Shown: positions 24,236 to 33,462 of the stretch, piece by piece | Layout: each line of letters opens with the position of its first letter | How positions within the stretch are numbered: position 1 is the first letter of the stretch | Origin: Hirsutella rhossiliensis | Taxonomy: Eukaryota; Ascomycota; Sordariomycetes; Hypocreales; Ophiocordycipitaceae | DNA: 64,000 nt | Reading direction: 5' to 3' | NCBI RefSeq assembly: GCF_020360975.1 | Contig: NW_025408674.1 | Location: 2,604,001 to 2,668,000 of the forward strand | Position numbers and translations under genes: made by a program | Notes under the pieces: generated by a model | Database searches by the model: none | What the model was told of the DNA's origin: nothing | The model's input: only the letters and a program-made list of their open reading frames with translations

Positions 24236-26108
24236 TCAGAACTGGATAAGATCTTGGTTTTGAGACTGCTGCTGCGGTCGCTGAGCCCCAAAGGGATTGC
24301 TGCCGCCCGGGCCGGTCGCATTCGGAGCTTGGCCGCCATAGCTGATGCTTGGCATGCCGGTGAACTGCTGCCTCATAAAAGGGTTGTTGCCAGTAGCATC
24401 CGCGTTGAGCCGCTGAATGCCCGATCCAGCACTGTTCGCGAAAGTCCCGGGGGCGGTATGCTGGGCGGGGATTCGGAGATCGCCAGTATTGCCGTATGTA
24501 TCCATGCCGTCACCAGTGGCAAGCAGGGAGTTGAGCTTGGACTCGTAATCGCTCATGTTCTTCTGCGGCGGATTGAAAGGCTGCGGCTGCTGGGACTGCA
24601 GCTGCTGCGGTTGCTGAGGCTGGCTGAATAGTGCCAGCGGCTTCTGCTCGGGCAAGGGGCTGAGTGAAGTTGCTGCGGGCTTAGCTGACGCGGGCCGGTT
24701 GAACTGGGCAAACGGGTTGTTGGACCCGGTGGGCGTTGGCTTCAGGGGCTGCTGCTGAGGCTTGTTGGTGGCCCAGGGGTTATTGCTACCCGGGTGGAGG
24801 GCGGGCTCGGACGGAGGCGCGGACTGGACCGGCAGTTGCTGCTGCTGCTGGGCATACGGATTGAACCCGGTCGGTTGCGGCTGGAATGGCTGCATGCCCT
24901 GCTGGCCGTAGGGATCCATTCCCATGCCAAAGTTGGCATTGTAATTGGGTTGAAAGCCGGTTGGCTGGGGCTGTTGGAAACCGGTGTAGGCGTTTCCGAG
25001 GTATCCAGTGGGCTGCGGCTGCATTTGGCTCTGGTCAATAGGATTGGCGAAGAAGTCAACGGGGTTGCCCTGTTGATATCCCTGGTTGAAGCCGGTGAAC
25101 TGTGGCTGGGGGTTCTGGGCGGGTCCATCGTCGAAGAGGGACGTTGCGTTGCTTTCTTCCAACTCCCGGCGCCTCCTCTCATCTTCTTCCCTGCTGAGCT
25201 TGATGGCCTTTGCCAAATCATCGTCGTCATCGTCGTCTTGCCGGCTTTCTCTTTTTTTCCTGTCTTCTTCTTCCTGATGCTTGCTCGCTTCGAGGGCCAA
25301 TCGGTACTCGGCATCCTCTTCCTCATTCATCGGCCGCCTTTCTCGGGGTCGCCGCGGCTGCGAAGGCTCGGCAAACTGTGGGGCGTAATCCTCCAGACCG
25401 GACACCCGAGACTTCCACGATCGCCTGTCGCTTCGTTCGGCGCGAAGTCGTTCTTCGTCGACGATCAAAGACGTAAGTTCTTTGGCAGCAACCCGCACTG
25501 GACGATATTAGCAGGACAATTCGGAGAGGCGCAACCATGGCAGAGCGGAGATGAAAGGGGCTCACCGTTCTGGCCCACGTCTCGGCCATCCTCGTCGATG
25601 TATTGAAATTCGCGCAGCGTCTTGATGATATAAATGCTTTGGCGAGACCAGGTGACGACCAGCTCCGAGCCCTCGTGCAGGCAGTAATCCAAGACCTTCA
25701 AGGCCTTGAGGACGTGTCGCCAGTTCTTACCCTTGTCATTCAAGCGCTTGTCGAGCATGTCCATGATGTCGTAGAACTCGGTCGACCTATGCGCAGCGCC
25801 CGCAGCGCGGCCCGGTCAGTGTTGCCGTGAAGCGCCAAACGATGGCCACGTACGTGTTGAATGTCATCTGCGCGATTTCGCTCATCTGCGTCCCTGACCT
25901 GGAGGCTCGCTGTCAGCGGGAGTTTCGAGGTGATGGTCGGCGGGCTGGGAGAAGCATTACGGGCCCCACGGCGAGTTAGACGTGGCTTTTCAACGTTAGT
26001 ATCGTGGTCAAGATGCTCGTGGCGACTTGACCCACCTTCTCGGACCTTGACCTGGGTACTGGAGTAGCCCTTGGTCACATTCTTGACGCTTCGCATGACC
26101 CTGGACAT
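24236..26108 (-). CDS. ent1: epsin (ENTH-domain endocytic adaptor, Ent1/Ent2-like)
   Basis: Five exons: 26108-26036, 25985-25961, 25898-25854, 25786-25566, 25497-24236, giving 541 aa. Epsins bind PI(4,5)P2 through the ENTH domain and link ubiquitinated cargo, EH-domain proteins and clathrin at endocytic sites. The ENTH domain covers about residues 10-150 (SNSPWGPSGTQMSEIAQMTF, MLDKRLNDKGKNWRHVLKAL, VLDYCLHEGSELVV). Two ubiquitin-interacting motifs follow (EDAEYRLALEAS and DDDLAKAIKLSREE). A Gln-rich PQPTGF-repeat region comes next, then NPF motifs for EH domains (NNPFAQF, NNPFMRQ, SNPFGAQ), and the protein ends in DLIQF, a clathrin-box-like tail. The 25-nt and 45-nt exons inside the ENTH domain were placed by splice signals and the conserved block; the phases agree. 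Confidence 0.92.
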
Positions 26109-26734
26109 GATGGCGACTGCGGGGCTCGAGAGCCGGAGGAGCTGAAAAGGGAAAAGTCGGGCTCGGCTTCGAGAGTTGCGCTTGCGATGCGACGGCCAGG
26201 GAGCGAAGCCGACAGCGATGCTAACCCGAGCCCACAAGGGTTGCCGCAACGCTGCGCCTGGATGATGCGCGGATCGGGCGGCTGCGGCTGCTTTGTCGAG
26301 GTCAAGCAAGGTCAAGCAAGGGGCGATGGCGCCTCTGTGAGCGAAAGCAAGCCTGCCTTGAGAGTGTGTGGAGGGTAAAGCAGAAGATGAGGATCGCTGG
26401 CTGCTCTGTGTCGGAGATGAATGTTGAGGATGAACGGAGGCAGTTCATTACGTACCCGGGGGGGCGTGGAGGATTACATAAGCCGCGCCATCGGCAGTGC
26501 TCCGCCACACAACGTCACATCACCCACCGGAGACGGGCATTGGACATCGGCTTAAGTGATAACTCGACGTTACACTGCCCGCCTGCCATTTTGATAGCTC
26601 CTCGCCGCACTGCCCGTTTTCCATTTTGAAAGCTCCTCGCCGCATTGCCCGTTCGCCATTTTGATAGCTCCTAGCTTGCTCCCCTTTCCTCTGCCAACGC
26701 CTCACTCTCGCACTGCCATCCTCCACCCGTCCAG
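26109..26734. other. intergenic, ENT1 upstream region
   Basis: 626 bp upstream of ENT1 and downstream of the stop of the disrupted gene (both minus strand). It contains the ENT1 promoter and the 35-bp triplication listed separately. No gene was seen. Confidence 0.55.
26573..26676. repeat. tandem repeat, three copies of about 35 bp
   Basis: Copies start at 26573, 26608 and 26643 (the last ends at about 26676). Each begins CACTGCCCG or CATTGCCCG and contains CCATTTTGATAGCTCCT with few mismatches. It lies between the disrupted gene's stop codon and the ENT1 promoter. Confidence 0.9.
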
Positions 26735-27788
26735 TCAACCCAGCTCATTGCCGTCGCTCGTCAGATCGATGATAGTGTCTGGCTCATTGCTCACGAACAA
26801 CCCACTTTCCTCGCTCTCAATCGACTCGATAAGCCGCTCTCGTCCAAACGCGGGCGGCGATCCCGCCCTGTCGATGGCGTCATCGTACTGGATGCCACCC
26901 ATTGCATCTCCGACGAACAAGGAGCTCTCTTCATTCGAGTTCCGTTCGCGATGGCGCCCGCCGCCGCTGCCGCTCGTTGACCGCCTCATGCTTCCATAGT
27001 CACCGTCACCTGTGAGATCATTGATTCCAGACATCCGTACGTCCGCTGCGTCATCAGTCAGATCGATGATTTCAGACGTCCGTCCGTCCGCTGCGTCGGC
27101 CAAGCGTTTGTCGTCAATATTGGAACTTGCTTCGGCTTTAACTTGCGCCGGTACTTCGGTATCGTCGGACATGGATTCGTCTGAATCTGAATCTGAGCTC
27201 GAATCCAAGACCATCGGCTCTTCGGACGAACCAGGGTTAAGATCCAAACTCGAGTTGTCCAGCTCATCACCCGACTCGGAACCCTCAGCGTCCGCAACAC
27301 GGCCCGGCTCAGGCTCGAGTACAGCAACACCGATCGCCTCAAGGCACTTCCAGACTTCCTCGGGAGGATCATATCCAGGAATCAACGGTGAGAGGTTTCT
27401 GAGCCTCGACCGAACGTAGTGTTCGAGCTGCTTCTCCTGCTGGACCGCCGAACGAATTGACTCCACAAAGCCCGAATCCCGGATGGATACCTTCTTCTTG
27501 CGCCAGGTAAGCCACTGGTCATAGTCAAAGAACTGCACCCGCTGAAGTCCGCGCAGACAATAGACATAATCCAACCCCTGCAGGCAATGGAGATTCCGGT
27601 TACCCCGGTAGTTCGGCTGAGCCTCTGTCATCAACTTTGCGTAGCGAACGACTCCACGGGTTTCGTGACGGCGACGCATATGATTTTTTGCAGTCTCTCG
27701 CACGTAAACTGTCAGTTCGCGTAGGCGTAAACACTGCGGCAAGTTCATGAGTGGCTGGGTCCTTCTCGAAACGTACTTGCCCCGTTCG
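26735..27788 (-). pseudogene. 3' piece of a retrotransposon-disrupted unknown gene (acidic, SIM-like tail)
   Basis: The frame is open from the target duplication at 27788-27784 to the TGA at 26737-26735. It continues, in the same frame, the piece at 34457-33458 once the element and one duplication copy are discounted (1000 + 1049 nt = 683 codons including stop). This piece encodes a basic segment rich in Arg and Tyr, then a long Asp/Glu/Ser-rich tail. The tail carries three SUMO-interacting-like motifs: IIDLTDD (about 27070-27050), INDLTGD (about 27026-27006) and IIDLTSD (near 26775-26755). The first two lie in a 45-bp tandem duplication. I do not recognise the family. The insertion makes this half untranslatable from the normal start, so I call it a pseudogene. 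The basis is direct reading plus inference. Confidence 0.8.
27784..27788. other. target site duplication, low-coordinate copy
   Basis: The 5-bp GTTCG directly abuts the TGTGACGG end of the LTR and is repeated at 33458-33462. Five bp is the usual duplication for Ty3/gypsy integrases. Confidence 0.9.
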
Positions 27789-27951
27789 TGTGACGGTACA
27801 AGTGCACGAACAAGGTCGGGTGCGACTTGGGTAAAGTGATTGTCTACGAAGAGAGAAGGAGGTTCCTAAGGAAGACTCTGACTTTCGCTATTTACATGAA
27901 TCAAAGTGAGACATTTCATAAAGTATGAAAGTCACATGATCGTTCCTCACA
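27789..27951 (-). repeat. LTR, 3' copy relative to the element
   Basis: 163 bp, starting TGTGACGGTACAAG and ending CCTCACA on the plus strand. It matches the copy at 33295-33457 except for one extra G near 27820 and one missing C near the end. Confidence 0.95.
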
Positions 27952-27957
27952 CATGGG

Positions 27958-27966
27958 CCTCCCTTA
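27958..27966 (-). other. polypurine tract (plus-strand primer)
   Basis: On the element's sense strand AAGGGAGG stands a few bases before the 3' LTR, where the polypurine tract primes second-strand synthesis. It is short and separated from the LTR by about six bases, so the exact primer is uncertain. Confidence 0.45.
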
Positions 27967-28055
27967 CTCCATCGCTTCTGATTCTTCCACGTCTTGCTGA
28001 GCCTGTAGGCGAGCATTTTGCACTTCTTGTTTCGTGGGTCTGGGTTTGTTTTGCT

Positions 28056-28214
28056 GTGCTTCTCGAAGTCTCTGATGGCGATGTGAGCGTTGACGACGTT
28101 CTGTAGTGGTTCCCATGTTGCCTGCTCAAGGTCGAAGCCTCTCCATAGTATATGGTACTGGAAGCCTTTCTGTTTTGTGCGTTTCGAGTCCAGTATTGCT
28201 TCAATCGCCCAGAG
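28056..28214 (-). pseudogene. chromodomain of the retrotransposon integrase tail
   Basis: The frame encodes a chromodomain pattern: AIEAILDSKR, YHILWRGF, then TWEPLQNV. In chromoviruses this module at the integrase C-terminus guides insertion towards marked chromatin. It is out of frame with the integrase core: two shifts occur at about 28240-28210, one in a C run and one in a G run. Confidence 0.85.
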
Positions 28215-28236
28215 TTTCTCCCCTTTGCATCTAGCG

Positions 28237-29490
28237 TTATTGGTGGGGCGGTGTGTTGTATTGGCCGGGGAGCGGGTCGTTTGGTGACGGTCGTAGGAGG
28301 TTGGCGTGGAATGAATTGTGAATTGAGTCTAATTCATGTGGCAACTTCAGTTGGTAGGAGTGAGGGTTGAGCACGCGCTCGATTCGAAAAGGGCCAATGA
28401 ACTTATGATCTAGTTTGGGGATGGGTCTGGTCGAATCGATGTTGCGTGTGCTAAGTAGCACCATGTCTCCAACTCGGTACGCTGGCGCCGGTGATCTATT
28501 TGCGTTGGCGAACTGTTCTTGTGAGGCTTGAGCTGAGAGCAGGTTTGTCCGAAGTAGATCAGTGATTTCTTGCATCTTGGCGACAAATTCGTTCCCCTCG
28601 TTGCAGCGTTCTGCCAGGTCTTTGGATGCCGCGAGTGGTATTGCGCGAGGGGGACCAAAGCTCATTCGGGGGTGGTAGCCTGTGTTCGCAAAAAATGGAG
28701 ACATTCCCGTTGAATCGCTAACAACGTTACGGGCTGCGAATTCGGCCAATGGGAGCCACTCGTCCCAGTCGTCCTGAGCAAAGCTAACATACTGGCGAAG
28801 GTATTGTTCGAGAAATGAGTTAGCGTTTTCCGTCTGGCCGTCAGTTTCGGGGTGATATGCTGTGGAGAGGCTGATATTGATCTGTAGGCGGTGGCAAACC
28901 GCTTTCCAGAATTCCGAGACAAACAGTGGTCCTCTATCAGATACGATTGAATCCGGTAGTCCATGGAGTTTCCAGACATCTCGTACGAAGAGCGTTGCCA
29001 AGTCATGTGCTTTCATGTCGGTCTTGCAAGGCGTGAAATGTCTGTCCTTTGACAGCCTATCGACTACCACCATGATTGCGTTGAATCCACGAGCTGTGCG
29101 CTGAATTGGGCCAATGAAGTCAACGGACAAGTCCTCCATCTTTGCAAGGGAACTGGGAGCGGTTTCAACGTCCCCTGGTACCGTAACCGGGAGGTCTTGT
29201 TCCTCAGGCATCCGTGGCAATTGCGTGTGAATTGTTTCGTATCGGCGCTAAGCCTTGGCCACCAATAAGAGCGTGAAATGAGTTCGTATAGCTTGTTTTT
29301 CCGGGTGGCCTGATTCGACGCTGTCGTGGGCGAGTTGAGTGAGAAGGGTCCGTAGTTCGCCTGCGGGTACGTATAGCCTCTCTCGGAAATATAATCGGCC
29401 TTCGTTTATCATGCATTCCGATAGAGAACTTCCTTCGAGTGAGGAGTGCCATGGGGTTTGAGCATCTCGTCCCTGATTTTCATCCACCAT
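28237..29490 (-). pseudogene. integrase of the retrotransposon (broken upstream of the core)
   Basis: The catalytic core lies in an open frame of about 327 codons (29220-28237). It contains the DDE-type pattern VDFIGP, VSDRGPLF and HPETDGQTE, followed by a C-terminal region with GDMVLLSTRNI and a GPF..ERV block. The zinc-binding part is upstream (about 29490-29205, with HDSVESGHPEK and a CHGC-type pair in a shifted frame). A break separates it from the core. The core itself is the longest intact domain of the element. Confidence 0.85.
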
Positions 29491-29662
29491 TCGTCCTCCT
29501 CATAGCCCTTGTCTAGAAGTCTTGTGATTCTGTGGTTGATTGGTTCTGGCTGAATTTCGTCAAGAATGGCGGGACATAGTGCAATTTCTTGTTCCCAGGA
29601 GAGATTGGCAAAGAGTTCTGAGAGCTCGGGGTCAAGCTTTAGTTGTTCTTGTACGGAGGAGT

Positions 29663-31122
29663 CTACGTTGCAAGGCTTAAGCAGCGACTGTTGTTGGTAC
29701 TGGATGCGGTCGTCATTTTCATCTTTCGGCAAGTCTTGTGATCTTCGTGTGAGTGAGTCAGGTTTTCCGTTCTCTTTCCCAGGCACTGACTTGATAGCGA
29801 ATTGGAACTGTGATAGAATTCGCTCCACCTGACTTGTCGTCTTGAAAGTTGCTTGGTTGTCATGAAATATCGAAGGTTGGCATGGTCAGTGATGACTGTA
29901 ATCTGGTGGTGCGTGCCTTGGAGTTCGGGTCTCCAGCATTCGAAGCAGCGTACAATAGCCAAAAGTTCTTTGTCATAGATCTCGTAATTGCACTCAGCGG
30001 GGTCGTACTTCTTGGACATGAAAGCCACTGGGTGTAGCACTCCTTGATCATCTTCCTGGGAGAGGATGCCCGAAGAGACAAAATCGGATGCGTCGCATTC
30101 GACAAACACTTCTCTTGCGGGTCGAAGTGTCTGAGGATTGGCGCTGAAGTGAAGCTATTTTTGAGCATATCGAATGCTTCTTGGCACGATGAAGTCCAGT
30201 TCCATTTGACTAGTTTCCGTGTCAGGGCAACAAGTGGTCGTACGATGCGTGAAAATCCCTTGATGAACCGTCTGTAGAAATTGAGAATCCTAAGAAGGCT
30301 TGAACATCTTTGACGTTGATAGGGGCCTCCCAGTTGATGAGACAGTCGACTTTCTCTGGGTCCATCCGTACTCCAGTGGTTGAGATGATCATGCCCAGAT
30401 ATTTAACTTCAGTAGTCTCAAATTCGCATTTCTTGACGTCAAGTTGTAGGCCTGCGGCTTCAAGTGCTTGAAGTACTGATTTGACGTGGAGTCTGTGGGT
30501 GGCGAGGTCGTCTGAGTAGATGAGAATGTCGTCGATGTAGGCTGTGCAATATCTATCAAGGAATGGGCGTAAGACTTCGTTGATTCGAGCTTGAAAGGTA
30601 GCTGGGGCGTTTGATAGTCCAAAAGGCATCACCATGCTCGAAGAGACCATATCTTGTGTTGAACGCCGTCATCCACTCCTGACCCTCCTTGATGCGTATT
30701 CGATTGAACGCTGCGACGACATCGAGTTTGGTGAAATACTTGGCTTGGCTTAGCTGAGAAAGTGTCTCCTGGATTAACGGTAGCGGGTAGCGGTTCTTGA
30801 TGGTTATCGCGTTAAGAGCTCGGTAGTCCACGCAAAAACGAAGGCCCCTCCTGGCTTCTTTGAATAACACCGGCGAGGCCGCCGGTGAGGTGCTAGCGCG
30901 TATAAAACCCTTGTCAAGGTTTTCCTGAAGGAATTTCCGGAGGACGAGAAGTTCGTCTTGGGACATCCCGTACAGAGGTCCATGTGGTGGAGTCGTTCCA
31001 GGTTGAAGTTCAATTTCGTGGTCGCAGTCTCGGTGTGGGGGGAGTTTATCCGCCTCTGATTGGTCGAATGCCTTCAAGAATTCATGGTAGTGTTGTGGTA
31101 CTTTTGTTGCAGGATCGATCAA
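29663..31122 (-). pseudogene. reverse transcriptase and RNase H of the retrotransposon (frameshifted)
   Basis: Reverse transcriptase starts in the frame ending at 30556 ([37 protein letters not shown]). It shifts near 30645 into a frame with [13 protein letters not shown] and the catalytic TAYIDDILIYSD (YIDD at about 30539-30528). It shifts again near 30285 and 30130 before RNase H ([37 protein letters not shown]). A last shift near 29825 leads to the connection to integrase. All the expected catalytic residues that I can see are present; only the frame is broken. Confidence 0.87.
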
Positions 31123-31389
31123 AGTCTTGGGTTCGAGGGCTTTGTGAATGTCTTCGAGTGATGCCCTGAAAGGTACATATCGGCTGCTATTTTCCGGGAA
31201 GCTCGGAGTTCCTGTGTTTGTTGGTCCTTGGGGTTAAGGGAGGTGATTCCGTCCTGTAGCTGGAGCTCTCGGTTCATCTTGTCCATGTCTGTGAGTGCAG
31301 AGTCGAATCGGACCCGTCGGCGTGTTTTAGGTTCTACGAAGGTGGAGGCTTCTGTGATGACCCCAAGTTCAGCCAGCCTTTTGTCGATC

Positions 31390-32110
31390 TCATACAGTGA
31401 TAATGAGAATACGTCGACGTCGCGGTTTTTGGTCAGCATGTGGAACAGGCTGCGCCGACTCTTCGGGGATTGATGGGCGTGGCAGTATAGTCGTGGTTGC
31501 AGAACTTGACAAAGAGGGAGCTCCAGAAACAGGCAGTTGGTATTGTCCTTTCTCCATGCAGTATTTGCGGCAGTGATCAGAGTTGAAAGTGACCACATTC
31601 GTGCTCCAATTGACGATTGGGTTGTGATCTGTTAGCCAGGGTTTTCCAAGTATGACATTATACTTCCCAAGCTTCGTTACGTAAAAAAGCATCTTCTCCT
31701 TGTGTCCCTTGATGTCCATGTTGAGCTTCACCACATGAGTGATGTCGCCAGCCGAGGAGGGTCTTCCATCGACTACGTTCAGCCGGCGACGGTTTCGTAA
31801 TTCATAAAGCGTGAGTTTGTTGGTGTGCGCGAAGGATTCGTCTATAAACCCCTTCCGGTGGCACCTGAGTCAAGCATTGCTTCGGTTTTAATCGGAGTGG
31901 AATTGTCTTCGATTAGGTTACAAGGCAGTAGCAAATGAGCTTGGTTGGTGTCCAGAGAAGAGAGCAGATCGCCCTTTTCTTGCGTCTCCTGCGGCGACTT
32001 CCGTCGGAGACTACACTTTTCCGTCCTCCATGGTGCGGTGTCGCAATTGAGGAACGATGTTTGCCCGAGCTGCACCAATGGCAGAGTCCATGCGTTGTGC
32101 AATAGGCTCT
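31390..32110 (-). pseudogene. retroviral-type aspartic protease region of the retrotransposon (frameshifted)
   Basis: The active-site motif LDSGAT is at about 31875-31858, followed after a frameshift in a GGGG run by the flap and C-terminal part (KLGKYNVILGKPWL, near 31665-31625; NPIVNW). These are the usual marks of Ty3/gypsy protease. The stretch between it and reverse transcriptase (31598-31119) is open in another frame and is the linker region. Confidence 0.75.
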
Positions 32111-32139
32111 GCGTGCCGCTCTCTGCTTCCGTTTGGGGT

Positions 32140-33143
32140 CTACGACCAGAGGCGACATCTTTGGCCCCAGGTGATGACGCTCAAATCCATTGAATCCCCG
32201 CCGTTAGAGGTCGTCGATTGTGGCGTGGTGGAGGGTTGTAAGGTTGCTTTGTGACTTGCTGAGTTGTCGGTGTTTTTCTTGAAGTAATTGGCATTGACTT
32301 GACGGCATTCGTTATCGCAGATACGGACAAGGTCCATAAATTGACTAAGTTCGGTAGGTGTATCTTTGCCCTTAGTGAGAGAAAGTCTCCAGATAACGTT
32401 GTCGTGGAGGGCACGTCGGAGGTGAGCAATGAGCGCCCCACTATCCCACTCGGTGAGCTTGGCGACGGCATACCATTCGGGAGGAATGTCGTAAGGGATC
32501 TATGGCCTTGTTTCATGTCAAAGATTTTGAGTTGGGCGGTAGCTTTAGCGTCAATATCCCCGAAGGCTGACTGAAGGGTGCTTTTATGGCATTGACATCG
32601 TCGAAGAGAACCACCCCATCTTTAATGTTGTAGCGGACTTGGTCATGTGCTTTGCCTTTAAGGCATGAGACGACATATCCCATACGTTGAGGTTCCGAGT
32701 TCCACCAATCTTTATTCATTTCGAGCTTCAACTCGAGGTGCTGGAGGAAATTCGGCAGAAGCGTGGGGTCCTCTCCGGTGAAGGCCTCAGGATCAGGGTG
32801 TTCTGGTGTGCGGTGTGAAGCTCCTTTGACTGAATGATCTTTAGGTATGCTTCATTTTCTGCCATAAGACGGGCGATCGTTGCGTCTCCATCACTTTTAG
32901 AAATGAGCGTGTTTTCTAGGCGGGTTTGGAGGTCCTCCATGTCCCTTATTGTCGTCGTGGTCGAGGCACGTAGTGAATCGATTACCGCTTGCATACTGTA
33001 TGCGGCATTGCATACGAGGAAGACTTCTTTCATGAGACCGGCTGGGTTAGCAACAAAGGCATTTCGGAACGTTTCATTGGTATTGCTGGCGTTGAGGAGG
33101 GGCAGGGGGCACTGATCGACGGGTGTGGGGCAGCGGTAGCCAT
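32140..33143 (-). pseudogene. gag-like protein of the retrotransposon (frameshifted)
   Basis: The first ATG on the element's sense strand is at 33143. The capsid-like sequence can be followed through four frames: a coiled-coil-like N-terminus (near 33060-32820), then FTGEDPTLLPNFL, KGKAHDQVRYNI, STLQSAFGD, and a tail rich in Ser/Thr/Gln. Shifts occur near 33105, 32810, 32590 and 32485. Each could be repaired by one base in a short homopolymer. I did not see a clear CCHC zinc knuckle. Confidence 0.7.
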
Positions 33144-33284
33144 TGGGTTGTTGACGGTGTGGTGGTTTAGGTGAGAATTTGGTTGCAGGGTGTTTTGGTG
33201 AGGTTTGAAAGCGACAAGTGCGGTTTAGAACTATCGAAATCAATAGTCACGTCGCGGACGGTGATCTATTGAGGAGGGTAGTTG

Positions 33285-33293
33285 GTAGACAAT
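33285..33293 (-). other. putative self-priming primer-binding site
   Basis: One base inside the 5' LTR edge the sense strand reads ATTGTCTAC. It does not begin TGG, as a tRNA-primed site would. It is perfectly complementary over 9 nt to GTAGACAAT within the LTR (33352-33344). This resembles the self-priming of Tf1/sushi-type elements, in which the transcript's own 5' end primes reverse transcription. The pairing is seen directly; the function is inferred. Confidence 0.55.
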
Positions 33294-33294
33294 A

Positions 33295-33457
33295 TGTGAC
33301 GGTACAAGTGCACGAACAAGGTCGGTGCGACTTGGGTAAAGTGATTGTCTACGAAGAGAGAAGGAGGTTCCTAAGGAAGACTCTGACTTTCGCTATTTAC
33401 ATGAATCAAAGTGAGACATTTCATAAAGTATGAAAGTCACATGATCGTTCCCTCACA
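33295..33457 (-). repeat. LTR, 5' copy relative to the element
   Basis: 163 bp matching 27789-27951 apart from two single-base length differences in short G and C runs. It would carry the element's promoter and transcript start. The 9-nt match to the primer-binding region lies at 33344-33352. Confidence 0.95.
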
Positions 33458-33462
33458 GTTCG
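33458..33462. other. target site duplication, high-coordinate copy
   Basis: GTTCG directly follows the LTR end CCTCACA and repeats 27784-27788. Confidence 0.9.

Larger units (their letters stand above)
27789..33457 (-). mobile_element. Ty3/gypsy LTR retrotransposon with chromodomain (chromovirus), 5669 bp
   Basis: The element is bounded by 163-bp LTRs starting TG and ending CA, and by a GTTCG target duplication. On the minus strand the internal 5343 bp carries, in order, gag, protease (DSGAT), reverse transcriptase (YIDD), RNase H, integrase (zinc-binding part, then a DDE core) and a chromodomain. The RT-RH-IN order makes it Ty3/gypsy and the chromodomain makes it a chromovirus. Reading frames change more than ten times along gag-pol, so no full polyprotein is encoded as written. 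The LTRs differ only by two single-base length changes, each in a G or C run. It interrupts a host gene transcribed in the same direction. Confidence 0.95.

Noticed and set aside
27789..33457. Repeat-induced point mutation (RIP) as the cause of the broken element
   Set aside because: The breaks I traced are length changes in frame, not the many C-to-T-made stops that RIP leaves; a formal TpA/ApT index was not computed.
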